A stretch of 60,296 nt of DNA from Campylobacter sp. (GTDB taxonomy: Bacteria; Campylobacterota; Campylobacteria; Campylobacterales; Campylobacteraceae). The notes beneath the pieces were generated by a model. That model worked only from the letters and a program-made list of their open reading frames with translations, was not told the origin of the DNA and searched no databases. The DNA is taken from NCBI RefSeq assembly GCF_030528245.1, contig NZ_JAUMZG010000004.1, positions 1 to 60,296 of the forward strand. The letters are read 5' to 3'. The stretch's first letter is position 1. Each line of letters starts with the position of its first letter. A program made the translations under genes and the position numbers. Below are positions 26,681 to 35,974 of this stretch, piece after piece.

Positions 26681-28818
26681 TCCAACCAATCCACCGAAAT
26701 TTTATCGTTTTTAATTTCGCTAATTTTCACTCTAATTCTATCGTTTTCGTTTAATTTATGTTTTATTTTTGAGTGGTGCAACAAACCATCCACGCCATTT
26801 TTAAGACTCACAAAGGCCCCAAAACTTGCGATCTTCTTAACCTCACCGCTGAATTCATCCCCGATGCTAAAGCCCGACAAATCCTTGCCCTTGCTAAAAT
26901 TCCTGCCCCTTGTGCCGCTTGTGATGTTGATGATATAATCTTTTGCGGCCTGCACCTGCTCCCCTTCACTCCCTGCGATCTTGACCTCACCCTTTTCGCG
27001 GTCAAGATCTATGGAGACGCCGAATTTTTCAATGATTTCTTTGATGGTCTTGCCCGCCTGCCCTATAATATCCACAATCTTGCTCGGCTCAACGCTAAAA
27101 AGCTCAAGCTTGGGCAAAATTTCCTCATTGACCACGATTTGCCCCTCCGCCTCCTCCATAAGCCCCAAAATATGCTCCCTCGCCTCCCTAGCCTGATAAA
27201 GAGCCTTCTTTAAAATTTCCCGCTCGATGCCACCCAGCTTTATATCCATTTGCAACGCCGTGATACCATCCCTACTCCCCGCGACCTTAAAATCCATATC
27301 CCCATCATGATCCTCAAGCCCCATAATGTCGGTCAAAACGGCATATTCTTCCCCCTCCAAAACCAGCCCCATCGCCACGCCTGCCACGAGCTTGATGCTA
27401 GGCACTCCCGCCGCCCTCAGAGCCAAAGATCCCCCGCAAACGCTCGCCATAGAGCTCGAGCCGTTGCTTTCTAAAATTTCACTCACCAGACGCACCACAT
27501 AGGGATAATTCTCATCCACGCTAGGATACAGGGCTCTCTTGGCTAAATTCCCATGCCCTAGCTCCCTGCGACCGGGCGCCTTCATGGGGCCTGCCTCGCC
27601 CACGCTAAAGCCGGGAAAATTGTAGTGAAACATAAAGCGCTCGCTGAGGGGGTTTTTTTCACTCAGGCTATCGCTAAGCTGCGCGTCATTCTCCCCACCC
27701 AAGGTCGCCACGACTAGGGCTTGGGTTTGTCCTCTCGTGAAAAGGCAGGATCCATGCGCGCCCGGTAGGATGTTCGTTTCGATTTCGATCGGGCGCACCT
27801 CATCGAGTCCCCTCCCATCGGCGCGGCGTTTCTCCTCTAAAATTTGCCGCCTCACCAGCTCTTTTTTGACGCTTGAGAGGGCGTTGAGAATTTCCTCCTC
27901 GCTGAATGCGCTCTCCTTTAAAATTTCTTGAGCGATCTTCTCCAGCTCCCCCGCCCTTTCGCTTTTTGCCATTTGATGAAGGGCCTTTTGGATCGCGTGG
28001 GTGAAGTTGTCTTTGATGAAATTTAAAAGCTCGCAATTTCCCCCCTCGCTTTTGAGCCTTAGCGTCTCTTGCTTGCGATGCTTGTTGAAGGCCTCTTCAT
28101 AGGCATTAGAGCCGTTTGAAATGGCCCTTTGTGCTAGGGCTAGGGCGCTTAAAAGCTCATCCTCACTAAGCTCGTTCATCGCCTGCGCACCAAGCGCTAC
28201 GGCCTCCGCAAAGCCCGTCTGGATGAGGGATGCGTCCTCGCTTGTGCTGGGCAGAGCGCGCATTTCTATCATCAAAAGCTCATCCTTAAGCCCGGATACA
28301 AAAAGATCCAAGGTGCTTTCCTTGAGCTTTTTGTTGCTGGGATTGAGCACAAATTCCCCACCGATGCGCCCTATCCGCACGGCGCAAACGGGCGCCTTGA
28401 TGGGAATTCCACTCAGGTATAAAGCCACGCTTGCCGCATTGAGGCTCATCACCTGCAGATCGACCTCCTCATCGGCAGAAAGTACCATCACGACAATCTG
28501 CGTGGGGTAGGCATAGCCCTTAGGAAAAAGCGGCCGCAGACTCCTGTCGATGATGCGCGCGCTGAGGGTTTCGCTCTCGCTGGGCTTGGCTTCTCTTTTG
28601 ACATAGCCTCCGGGAATTTTACCCACCGCGTAGGTCTTTTCGATGTATTGCACCGTGAGGGGTAAAAAGTCCTCCTCGACTAAATTTTCCTCTCGCGCTA
28701 CGGTGGCTAAAACCACGCCCTTACCAAGCCGCATCAAAACCGACCCCGCTGCCTGTCTTGCGACCTTATTGAGGTCAAAAAATTCTAAATTTTGATTGAT
28801 TTGTATGCTGTATTGCAT
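26677..28818 (-). CDS. pnp: Polyribonucleotide nucleotidyltransferase (PNPase)
   Basis: PNPase degrades RNA from the 3' end using phosphate. The 713-residue protein has two RNase PH-like halves (about 10-230 and 330-550, the latter with [14 protein letters not shown] and the catalytic-region [12 protein letters not shown]), a KH domain around 570-620 with [10 protein letters not shown], and an S1 domain from about 645. All parts are present. It is 58 bases downstream of lptD and probably shares its transcript. Confidence 0.97.
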   Translation of the reverse strand: MQYSIQINQNLEFFDLNKVARQAAGSVLMRLGKGVVLATVAREENLVEEDFLPLTVQYIEKTYAVGKIPGGYVKREAKPSESETLSARIIDRSLRPLFPKGYAYPTQIVVMVLSADEEVDLQVMSLNAASVALYLSGIPIKAPVCAVRIGRIGGEFVLNPSNKKLKESTLDLFVSGLKDELLMIEMRALPSTSEDASLIQTGFAEAVALGAQAMNELSEDELLSALALAQRAISNGSNAYEEAFNKHRKQETLRLKSEGGNCELLNFIKDNFTHAIQKALHQMAKSERAGELEKIAQEILKESAFSEEEILNALSSVKKELVRRQILEEKRRADGRGLDEVRPIEIETNILPGAHGSCLFTRGQTQALVVATLGGENDAQLSDSLSEKNPLSERFMFHYNFPGFSVGEAGPMKAPGRRELGHGNLAKRALYPSVDENYPYVVRLVSEILESNGSSSMASVCGGSLALRAAGVPSIKLVAGVAMGLVLEGEEYAVLTDIMGLEDHDGDMDFKVAGSRDGITALQMDIKLGGIEREILKKALYQAREAREHILGLMEEAEGQIVVNEEILPKLELFSVEPSKIVDIIGQAGKTIKEIIEKFGVSIDLDREKGEVKIAGSEGEQVQAAKDYIINITSGTRGRNFSKGKDLSGFSIGDEFSGEVKKIASFGAFVSLKNGVDGLLHHSKIKHKLNENDRIRVKISEIKNDKISVDWLD

Positions 28819-28876
28819 GCTCTGTCCTTTTTGGTTATTGTGTCAAATTTTTAAAAATATTTAGCAAATTTCCCCA

Positions 28877-30922
28877 TCAAAGCTTGTTTTCGCTTTCTTG
28901 CAGAGAAAAATCATAATCCACGCCGCCAATGGGGTAGAAATTAAACACAAAATAAATCCCGCTTTGATTTTTCGCGCTAATGCCCCCACTAGTAAGCTGC
29001 GGATCGATCCTCTCCCTATACACCAAAGAATAATTCCAGCACTTTCTTTGATAGCTGTATCCTAGCTCCCACATATTGGTATGCGCCCTGCTCACATCCA
29101 GCCAAACCCCGCCGAAAATGTTGTAATTTGGCGTGGCGAGGTGGTTTGCCCTCGTGCCGATGAAGCTGTATTTCCCGTAGGCGTCGTTTTGGTAGGCGTG
29201 GGAAAAGTCTAGGTTGAAGCGGGGTTTGATTTGAATTTGTGCCTGAGTGAGGACATTGCTAAAGCGCTTGTCAAGGTAGGAGTAGATGATTTCGTTGCTA
29301 AGGGTGATGTTTTCATTGTGATAATAACTGAGAAGATTTTTCAAGTCCTCAACTTTTTCTTCGGGATTGAGATAGCTCAAATCCACGCGTTGCTTGAGCC
29401 TTTTCTCCCCGCTTTCATCATAAAAATACTGCACGGCGTAGGGCTTGATATGCTCATCCACGCGCTCTAAATTCAAATACCCTTCTGTGATTTCTCCAGA
29501 CTCAGCACCCGGTAAAATATAATCAAGCCCCAGACTTAAGGTGTGAAAAAAATTCTCATAAGATCTCGCAATGTCCGTATAGAGGCTGAACTCATGCGTG
29601 TTTTTGAGATAATGCTCGTGCTTTTTATCGGGATCCTTGGTGTAATTGACAAAGGAGGCACTGACTTTTTCCGTGAAGGTGAACTGCAAAAAATCCCCAA
29701 AAAAGGCATTGTGATAGGATAGAGGCAGGGTGAAATTCAAGCTATTGGCATAGGCCCCTATGCGCCTGTAGTAGTTGTTGAAAGAGCCGTCAAAAGAGTA
29801 GCGAATCCTCGCATCAAAGAAGGAATTTAAAAAGCGATGGTATTGCAAGGAGGGGTAATTTTGCAGGGTGTTTTTATTGTGAATTTTAGAGCTGTCGATG
29901 TAGTATTTCGCATAGGCGCCGTAAAAATTATTTTCATCGGCTAGAAAATAATGGATCTTTGAGGTAACGAGGGAATTCAAATCCTTATAATCGCGTTTGA
30001 TGAGATTGAGATAATCCACATCGTTAAGATAGGTCGCATCGATCCACAAGCCTTCTTGAAAATTGTCCCCCAGCAAGGCCTTCACCAAATCCTCGCGCAG
30101 GTATTTGAGCTCCACGCCCAGGTGGGTTTGGTTTTTTAAATTCTCACCCACATAATAGCCCCTCTTCTCCCTAAAGCCTCCAAAATTCAGCTCCCCCATC
30201 GAAGAAGGCCCATCGATGAATCGCAGCACGGAGTGGAGCCCATAGCCTCGGTTACTCCTAAGCTGCGGGGTGAGCTGTAGGTCCCAGTTCTCCTGCACGG
30301 CCGCGTAAAAAGGCTGCTCGTAATAAAATCCTTCCTTGCCCTTCAGGGCCATTTTGGGCACTAAAAGCCCTGTTTTGCGCTGCGTATCAGTGCTGAAGCC
30401 AAAATAGGGCAGGTAAAAAACGGGGACATCCTTGATGTAGAGTTTTGCGTTGTAAAGATGGACAAAATTGCTCTCTCTATCAAGCCTCCCCTCGCTAAAT
30501 CGTATTTGCCAGTCGGGATCTTCGACATTGCAGCTTGAAACCACGGAATTCGTGCTAAGAAACTGCGCATCGTCCAGGCAGCTCGTTTGACTTTGAAACC
30601 ACACCTCCAAGTCGTTGTTAGAGAAAAAGAAATTTTCAAAATTTGCCTTGTTGGTGTTGAGATTGATTTTGGCGTAGTTTGAGTGGGAGCGCTCGTTTTG
30701 TCCTCTTAGGATATTCACATCCCCAAAAAGCTCAATGTCCTTCGTTTTTTCATCATAAATAGCCCTCTTAGCCGTGATGAAATAAAAATCAGAAAAGACC
30801 ACCACATCATCGCTTGCGCTAAGAATGTGTCCCTCTTTTTTAGCGTTTAGCGCGTAGATATTAATTTCAGCGGCGTTTAGGGCAAAAACCCCGACACAAA
30901 GCAAAGAAATTTTACGCCACAT
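28877..30922 (-). CDS. lptD: LPS-assembly outer membrane protein LptD
   Basis: LptD forms the outer-membrane barrel that inserts lipooligosaccharide into the outer leaflet. The 681-residue protein has a signal peptide (cut after about residue 20, LNAAEIN), a periplasmic OstA-like jellyroll (about 35-140) and a large barrel rich in alternating aromatic residues. Cysteines lie near 110-135 (SCLDD, SSCNV) and near the C-terminus (KCW), as needed for the family's disulfides. I start at ATG 30922, 11 bases inside the RDD gene. Confidence 0.9.
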   Translation of the reverse strand: MWRKISLLCVGVFALNAAEINIYALNAKKEGHILSASDDVVVFSDFYFITAKRAIYDEKTKDIELFGDVNILRGQNERSHSNYAKINLNTNKANFENFFFSNNDLEVWFQSQTSCLDDAQFLSTNSVVSSCNVEDPDWQIRFSEGRLDRESNFVHLYNAKLYIKDVPVFYLPYFGFSTDTQRKTGLLVPKMALKGKEGFYYEQPFYAAVQENWDLQLTPQLRSNRGYGLHSVLRFIDGPSSMGELNFGGFREKRGYYVGENLKNQTHLGVELKYLREDLVKALLGDNFQEGLWIDATYLNDVDYLNLIKRDYKDLNSLVTSKIHYFLADENNFYGAYAKYYIDSSKIHNKNTLQNYPSLQYHRFLNSFFDARIRYSFDGSFNNYYRRIGAYANSLNFTLPLSYHNAFFGDFLQFTFTEKVSASFVNYTKDPDKKHEHYLKNTHEFSLYTDIARSYENFFHTLSLGLDYILPGAESGEITEGYLNLERVDEHIKPYAVQYFYDESGEKRLKQRVDLSYLNPEEKVEDLKNLLSYYHNENITLSNEIIYSYLDKRFSNVLTQAQIQIKPRFNLDFSHAYQNDAYGKYSFIGTRANHLATPNYNIFGGVWLDVSRAHTNMWELGYSYQRKCWNYSLVYRERIDPQLTSGGISAKNQSGIYFVFNFYPIGGVDYDFSLQESENKL

Positions 30923-31364
30923 CAACAACTATAGTCCTTGCCACATAATCCTGCCAAGTTTTGCGATAAACATTACCCAGAGCCCAGACAAGGCCCAGAA
31001 AAAAGGCCATATTGCTAAGATACCGCATCGCAGATCTCAGGCAGCTTTGCACCAGAGTGGGCCTGTCCAAAAGCTCCTCATCCAGAATGAGAATTTTGCA
31101 GGCCATCTTCCCCAAGCTCGCTCCGTAAAAATAGGTAAAAATAGCGTGGTAGCTAAACTGCAGGAGCAAAAATCCCAGCCAGAAATTGCTTAAAATTCGC
31201 ACGATTTGCACCGCATCGGCTCCGCTTGTGAATTTTTCGTAAAAAATGATAAAAACGATGCAAGTGATGATAAAATCATCGATCACATAGGCTATGACCC
31301 TCTTGGAAAAACTCGCGATTTTGATATTTTCTCGCTCCAACCTCTCTAGCAAATCTTCTTTCAT
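30912..31364 (-). CDS. RDD family membrane protein
   Basis: A 150-residue inner-membrane protein with three to four hydrophobic segments (about 28-45, 58-82, 120-138). The RDD pattern shows as [13 protein letters not shown] and the later [14 protein letters not shown] proteins are mostly uncharacterised; some are linked to ion exchange. It overlaps purD and lptD by 4 and 11 bases, so it is translationally tied to both. Confidence 0.85.
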   Translation of the reverse strand: MKEDLLERLERENIKIASFSKRVIAYVIDDFIITCIVFIIFYEKFTSGADAVQIVRILSNFWLGFLLLQFSYHAIFTYFYGASLGKMACKILILDEELLDRPTLVQSCLRSAMRYLSNMAFFLGLVWALGNVYRKTWQDYVARTIVVDVA

Positions 31365-32611
31365 GGGCTAACCTGATGCGCGATGTCTTTTCTAAATTTT
31401 TTGCCCTCAAAACGCACCCTCTCGCAAAGCTCATAGGCCGCCTTTTTCGCCGCAGCTATACTCTTGCCCACACCCACACAGACCAGAATGCGTCCCCCAT
31501 CGGCCATCATCCTCCCCCCCTGCATGCTCACCCCAGCGTAAGAAATGTGGGAATTTGGCGGGATGCTTTCAATGCTAATGGGCCTTTTCGGTGAGGATTT
31601 ATAGGGGTAATTTTCACTCGCGCACACCACGCCCACGGCAAATTCTTGCCGGATGATGGCGCGGGTGGTTTTGAGCTCTCCTTGCACGGAGGCCATGAAA
31701 AGCTCGAGAGGGTTTTCGATGAGGGGCATCAAAACCTCGCACTCAGGATCGCCAAAACGCACATTAAATTCCAAAACGAAGGGCTCATTTTCCACGACCA
31801 TAAGCCCCGCAAAAAGCACCCCGCAAAACGCCTCGCCCTCAGCCCTCATCCCCGCCAAAGTGGGCGCTATGATGTCGCTTTTGATCTTCTCCAAAAGCGC
31901 CTCATCGGCTAGGGGGCTTGGCGCGTAGGCTCCCATGCCGCCGGTGTTGGGACCCTCGTCGTTTTCAAGAAGTCTTTTGTGATCCTGTGCGGCGGGCAAA
32001 AGCACAAAATCCTCCCCATCGCAAAGGGCAAAAACGCTCAGCTCAAAGCCGCTTAAAAATTCCTCCACTACGATGCTCTCCCCCGCCGCGCCAAAGCTCT
32101 CGCCACTTAGCATCTTTTGCGCTTCCTGTTCGGCCTCTTGCCTGCTTTTGGCGATGATGACGCCCTTGCCCGCGCAAAGCCCATCGGCCTTTACGACTAT
32201 GGGTGGGGTGAGGGTGGCGATGAAGGCTTTTGCGGCGTCTAAATTTTGCGTGCTTAAAAATCGGGCGGTTTTGATGCCCTGCCTTTTGAGGAAATTTTTC
32301 ATAAAAATTTTGGAGCTTTCAAGTTGCGCGGCTGCCTTTGTGGGGCCAAAAATTTTAAGTCCAAGCGCCCTAAAGGCATCCACAACGCCGTCAGCCAAAA
32401 AGGCCTCAGCGCCCACGATGCAAAGATCGATCGCCTCTTTTTTTGCGTAAAGGGCGAGGGAGTGGGGGGGTAGGGGGGCTAAATTTGTGCCAAGCTCGGC
32501 TGTGGCGGCGTTTCCGGGGACGAAGTAGAATTTGAGATCATTTTCCGTGCGCTTTAGGGCTAGGGCGATGGAGTACTCCCTAGCGCCGCTGCCCAAAATC
32601 ATAATTTTCAT
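31361..32611 (-). CDS. purD: Phosphoribosylamine--glycine ligase
   Basis: PurD makes glycinamide ribonucleotide in purine synthesis. The 416-residue ATP-grasp enzyme starts [19 protein letters not shown] and has [21 protein letters not shown] and [13 protein letters not shown] chose ATG 32611, with AGGAG five bases upstream; the ATG one codon before is too close to that site. The gene starts only about 20 bases after the end of a 6S-like RNA. Confidence 0.95.
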   Translation of the reverse strand: MKIMILGSGAREYSIALALKRTENDLKFYFVPGNAATAELGTNLAPLPPHSLALYAKKEAIDLCIVGAEAFLADGVVDAFRALGLKIFGPTKAAAQLESSKIFMKNFLKRQGIKTARFLSTQNLDAAKAFIATLTPPIVVKADGLCAGKGVIIAKSRQEAEQEAQKMLSGESFGAAGESIVVEEFLSGFELSVFALCDGEDFVLLPAAQDHKRLLENDEGPNTGGMGAYAPSPLADEALLEKIKSDIIAPTLAGMRAEGEAFCGVLFAGLMVVENEPFVLEFNVRFGDPECEVLMPLIENPLELFMASVQGELKTTRAIIRQEFAVGVVCASENYPYKSSPKRPISIESIPPNSHISYAGVSMQGGRMMADGGRILVCVGVGKSIAAAKKAAYELCERVRFEGKKFRKDIAHQVSP

Positions 32612-32630
32612 CATTTCTCCTAAGATAAGA

Positions 32631-32813
32631 CCCAAACAGCCGCTTGGTAAAGACTGACCCCAAGAAGTCAAAGAAAGCCGCTAGGCGATTTTTAAAGGCT
32701 GCAACTTCTCGCCTTTCTCAAAGCTCAAGCGAAGCCACAGAACACGGTAAACCGCACAATCGCAACTGATAAAAATGCGTTGGATCACTTTAATATCGCA
32801 AACTGTCCAGGCC
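32631..32813 (-). ncRNA. ssrS: 6S-like RNA in front of purD
   Basis: A minus-strand transcript starting after TATAAT (32824-32819) can fold as a long rod with a central bubble, the 6S form. CCTGGACAG (32811-32803) pairs over 9 bp with CTGTTTGGG (32639-32631). TAAAGTGATCC (32792-32782) pairs with GGGTCA plus CTTTA (32660-32655, 32652-32648) with a two-base bulge, enclosing a largely unpaired middle and an apical stem near CTTCGC/GCGAGAAG. The length of about 183 nt fits 6S RNA, which binds sigma70 RNA polymerase. The identity rests on fold and size, not on a search; another structured purD leader is the alternative. Confidence 0.6.
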
Positions 32814-32818
32814 GAAAA

Positions 32819-32824
32819 ATTATA
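32819..32824 (-). promoter_or_regulatory. -10 box for the 6S-like RNA and purD operon
   Basis: Read on the minus strand this is TATAAT, about six bases before the proposed RNA start. It directly follows the hairpin that ends the upstream gene, so the -35 region lies in that hairpin. Confidence 0.6.
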
Positions 32825-32826
32825 GC

Positions 32827-32859
32827 CTCATCTAGCTTAAAATTTCGCCGCTAGATGAG
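32827..32859 (-). terminator. Hairpin overlapping the stop codon of the upstream gene
   Basis: CTCATCTAGC and GCTAGATGAG form a perfect 10-bp stem with a 13-base loop. Its 5' arm contains the TAG stop (32853-32851) of the upstream gene. On the minus strand it is followed by GCTATAATTTTT, which serves as both the tail of the terminator and the -10 of the next promoter. Confidence 0.7.
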
Positions 32860-34269
32860 TTTAAATTTCGTTTTGCCCGTTTTGTCAAAATGCTTTCCCT
32901 GCAAAATAATATCCGCCACACTCTCCCAAACATGCCTCTCATCGATATAGACAATGTCAAAATTATTATCACGCATCAAGGACTGGTAATTGACCTTTTT
33001 GGGGGCGTATTTTACGATGTAGTAGGGGTTGAGGGCGAAAATTTCAACCTTAATCTTACAGAGTAGATCAAGATCTGAGGTCACGACGAGGAATTTTTTC
33101 CTCTGCTCCTTGGTAATTTTTTGGATATAAACTAAAAGTTTTTGATCGAAAGGATTGAGAGCGGCTTTGTTGAGGCGGCTTAGATAGTGCTCGGCAAAGG
33201 CTAAAGAGCAGAAAGAATTTTCTATATTGCTGCGTGTGAAGTAAGAATTTTTCACTCCAGAAGACTTGAGGGAAAGCTTCCAAATTTTCATATCCATGAT
33301 CGTGGCGCAGAGGTTTAGCCCCGTAACGATCTTGGCGAAAAGCTTTTCTCTTGAAAGCTTGAACGCGTTTTCAAAAATGACGAAATTTTTCTTGTAAAAG
33401 TCTTCGCGGATGGCGTCCAGCCGCTTTAGGCTCGTGCGGTAGTAGTTGGCTTCTTTGGATAATTTATCCAATCTTTCTTGCTTGGCTTTCATTTTATCGG
33501 GGTCTGCATTGCTAGCAGCTTTCAAATTCATCTCAAGCTTGAGGGTCTTCATCTGCGCTTCAAGGGAGGCGGCGCGATTTTTCCTCGTGTCTATCGTGGC
33601 GATGAGGGCTTGATAGTGGCACTGCAGGGATATGAAGATTTCGTTAAAAATTCTAGTGATGTTGATGATTTTGTGCTTGTCTTTCATGTCGTTGTAGGAA
33701 TTTTCAAGATGCATCACGATGCTTTTGAGGGAGCTAAATTGCGTCTGGTCTATGTGATTGTCCATAAAAATGAGCGTGTCTAGGGACTTGTTTAAGAAAC
33801 GCTTAAGGATAAAATAATCCAAAATGTAAGGGATCTCACTCTCATCGCCGACATTGGCCTTCAGCGCCTCCACTGAAAGAATTTCATCGGTGAAGTATTT
33901 TTGTATGGCTTGGGGGATGGTGAAAGAGAGGGGGATTTTTTCTATCGTGTCATAATCTGTGCTCCTGTAAAGCTCGGTGATGTAGGCACTGCGGCGGGAA
34001 TTTTGCAAATCCTCAAGCTCATCGTCATTATCGGTGCGCCAAAAATCATTCTCCGTGATGAAGTCGCCGCTTTTGAATTCTTGGTATTTTGAGGGGCGGA
34101 TTCCTGTGATGTTTTTGCCATCGGAGCGAAATTCCACCAGCATACCCACGCTGGGCATGCTTCTTTTGTCGGTCCAAATTCTGTGGTTGAAGTCAAAAAA
34201 AACCTTAGCGGAATTGCTCACCGTGCCCCTGCCGGTTGAATCCACATAAATAGCTATTTTGCCGTGCAT
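32851..34269 (-). CDS. Unrecognised protein: OB-like N-terminus, coiled coil, receiver-like C-terminus
   Basis: I do not recognise a characterised family; C. jejuni has a homologue next to purD (Cj1249, from memory). Residues 1-65 (GKIAIYVDSTGRGTVSN, then VGMLVEFR) look like a cold-shock/OB fold. Residues 120-210 are helical, 235-300 form a charged coiled coil, and the C-terminus (about 395-460) has the alternating pattern FLVVTSDLDLL to FDIVYIDE of a receiver-like alpha/beta fold. No membrane segment or signal peptide is seen. RNA or nucleotide signalling is a guess only. Confidence 0.8.
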   Translation of the reverse strand: MHGKIAIYVDSTGRGTVSNSAKVFFDFNHRIWTDKRSMPSVGMLVEFRSDGKNITGIRPSKYQEFKSGDFITENDFWRTDNDDELEDLQNSRRSAYITELYRSTDYDTIEKIPLSFTIPQAIQKYFTDEILSVEALKANVGDESEIPYILDYFILKRFLNKSLDTLIFMDNHIDQTQFSSLKSIVMHLENSYNDMKDKHKIINITRIFNEIFISLQCHYQALIATIDTRKNRAASLEAQMKTLKLEMNLKAASNADPDKMKAKQERLDKLSKEANYYRTSLKRLDAIREDFYKKNFVIFENAFKLSREKLFAKIVTGLNLCATIMDMKIWKLSLKSSGVKNSYFTRSNIENSFCSLAFAEHYLSRLNKAALNPFDQKLLVYIQKITKEQRKKFLVVTSDLDLLCKIKVEIFALNPYYIVKYAPKKVNYQSLMRDNNFDIVYIDERHVWESVADIILQGKHFDKTGKTKFKLI

Positions 34270-34315
34270 ACTTTACCCTTGAAATTTTAAAGACTGGATT
34301 TTAACATAATAAATT

Positions 34316-35140
34316 CTACATTTCATCAAACGCGGCCCCTTCGCCGCTCGATGATTTTGCGAGAGAATTTTGAGGCCTTAAAATGTCCAAGTGCGCGTTG
34401 CGTTTGAGAAAAATGCTGTTGTAATTTTTCTCGTCCAAAAAGCCAAATTCCCACAGCAAAAACGCATCGCCCCTTTTTTCAAAAAATAGCGTGCTAACCT
34501 CTTTTTGCGTGTGGATACTCCACTGCCTTAGAGGATAGTAAAGCTGCCTTATAATCACATTTTTAGTATTGCTATTTTTAGTTTCCACTAAAACAACTCT
34601 TTTTCGACCCTCAAAGCCACTATCCACTTCAGTTTGCACGGATTTGACCTTGATATTTTGATAAAGCTTAGTATTGAAATCAAATTCTGGTGTGTATTTG
34701 CGTCCCCTTATGCTTAAAACAAGACTTTCATCTTGCATAAAGGTGCGGATAAGACTTGAAGCATAAGCAAAATCTAAATGTTGCATTTCGGAATCACCTA
34801 CACTCGCACTTTTAAGCTCAAAATCTAGCTTACTTTTATAAGAAATGGCTTTCGTTTCTATGCTCGGTATATCCACATAACCCTCGCCCTTGCAAAGTAT
34901 ATATTCGCCATTTTTAATCGGCAAAATAAATAGCTCATTATCGATAAAAATTTGCGGTCTATCCTCTCTACTATCTTGCTTACATAAAACACGCACTTCT
35001 TTTTGTGAAGTTTTTTGAAAATCCTTAACGCATAGTTTAATTTGCTCAGCACTCAAATAAAAAGGCTCTTTTTTAAAATCGTGTTTAAAAATTTTTAAAT
35101 CTTCATAAATTTTTTGCCAACTTTCATTATTTTTACTCAT
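34316..35140 (-). CDS. Putative type II restriction endonuclease, GATC-type partner
   Basis: The 274-residue protein follows a Dam-like methyltransferase gene with an 8-base overlap. It carries a PD-(D/E)xK-like nuclease core: Glu171/Asp173 in TEVDSGF and Glu186-x-Lys188 in VLVETKN. Size, position and the opening WQKIYEDL resemble the endonuclease partner of the H. pylori GATC system (HP0091 type, from memory). It would cut unmethylated GATC, but the specificity is inferred from the partner only. The gene is A+T-richer than its surroundings, a sign of transfer, and its frame is open from end to end. Confidence 0.72.
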   Translation of the reverse strand: MSKNNESWQKIYEDLKIFKHDFKKEPFYLSAEQIKLCVKDFQKTSQKEVRVLCKQDSREDRPQIFIDNELFILPIKNGEYILCKGEGYVDIPSIETKAISYKSKLDFELKSASVGDSEMQHLDFAYASSLIRTFMQDESLVLSIRGRKYTPEFDFNTKLYQNIKVKSVQTEVDSGFEGRKRVVLVETKNSNTKNVIIRQLYYPLRQWSIHTQKEVSTLFFEKRGDAFLLWEFGFLDEKNYNSIFLKRNAHLDILRPQNSLAKSSSGEGAAFDEM

Positions 35141-35974
35141 AATTTCCCTTAATTAAAAGCTCTGTTATTGTGCCACGCCCATTACCCTTACAGTTAATCG
35201 CTCTTTTTGCTTTAAGCTCTATAATCTCAAAATCCTTATAAAGCCCTCTAATAAAAGGCGTATTTGAGTTACTTTGTAGCACCTTTACACCCTTTAAATT
35301 TAGTTTTTTAAAAAGCTTGGCTAGTCTTTCTTGCTCTTTTTCTAAAAAAGTATCCGTATAGCTTACAAAACTTGAGGTTTTACTCAAAGGATAATAAGGC
35401 GGGTCAAAATAGATAAAATCATCTTTTTTCGCCTCGCCGCAAATTCTTTCAAAATCATCATTGTAAATTCGCACCTTTTGCAAAGCTAAAGATGCGTTTA
35501 AAAGCACTTCTTTTTCATAAATTTTAGGATTTTTATAGCTTCCTAAAGGCGTGTTAAACTCGCCCTTAGCATTGTAACGACACAGCCCATTAAAGCAAGT
35601 TTTATTAAGATAAATAAATCTAGCCGCCCTAAAAACGCTATCTTCATTTGCAAATTTTTTATCTCTATCCAAATTTCTTATTTTATAAAAATGCTCTTTG
35701 TTGTGATTTCTTTGAAAATTTTCTAAGATTTTTAAAAGCTCACTAAGATGATTTTGTAAGATTTTGTAGGTATTGATAAGCTCTTTATTTTTATCACTAA
35801 GAATTATTTTATCTTTTAAAAGTCCTTTTTGATAAAGAGTGAAAAATAAAGCCCCACCCCCCACAAAGGGCTCAAAATAAGCCTTAAATTTCACAGGTGC
35901 AAAGGGCGCGATAAGAGCCACCAAAGCCCTTTTGCCCCCTGCCCATTTAAGAAAGGCCTAAATTCTACTCCCAT
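35133..35974 (-). pseudogene. Dam-like adenine-N6 DNA methyltransferase, frameshifted at its N-terminus
   Basis: The enzyme belongs to the DpnM/Dam group: motif I EPFVGGGALFF, catalytic DPPY in FIYFDPPYYPL, and the C-terminal AKRAINCKGNGRG that suggests GATC. The main frame also contains motif X, FLKWAGGKRAL (35954-35922), but a TAG precedes it and no ATG/GTG/TTG does. ATG 35974, overlapping the guaA end, reads MGVEFRPFL in another frame. One extra A in TTAAATGG (35950-35943) would join both into [18 protein letters not shown], 280 residues. As written, the first usable start is TTG 35924, which loses motif X. It may be a true mutation, an unusual frameshift, or a sequence error. Confidence 0.75.

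Noticed and set aside
32631-32813. tmRNA or 4.5S (SRP) RNA for the purD leader RNA
   Set aside because: There is no tRNA-like end or tag-coding frame, and no GGAAGCAGC-type loop of SRP RNA; the long rod with an open centre fits 6S better.
35935-35939. Phase variation of the methyltransferase through its G5 tract
   Set aside because: The tract is short, and changing its length would destroy motif X rather than restore it; the missing A in TTAAATGG explains the break better.
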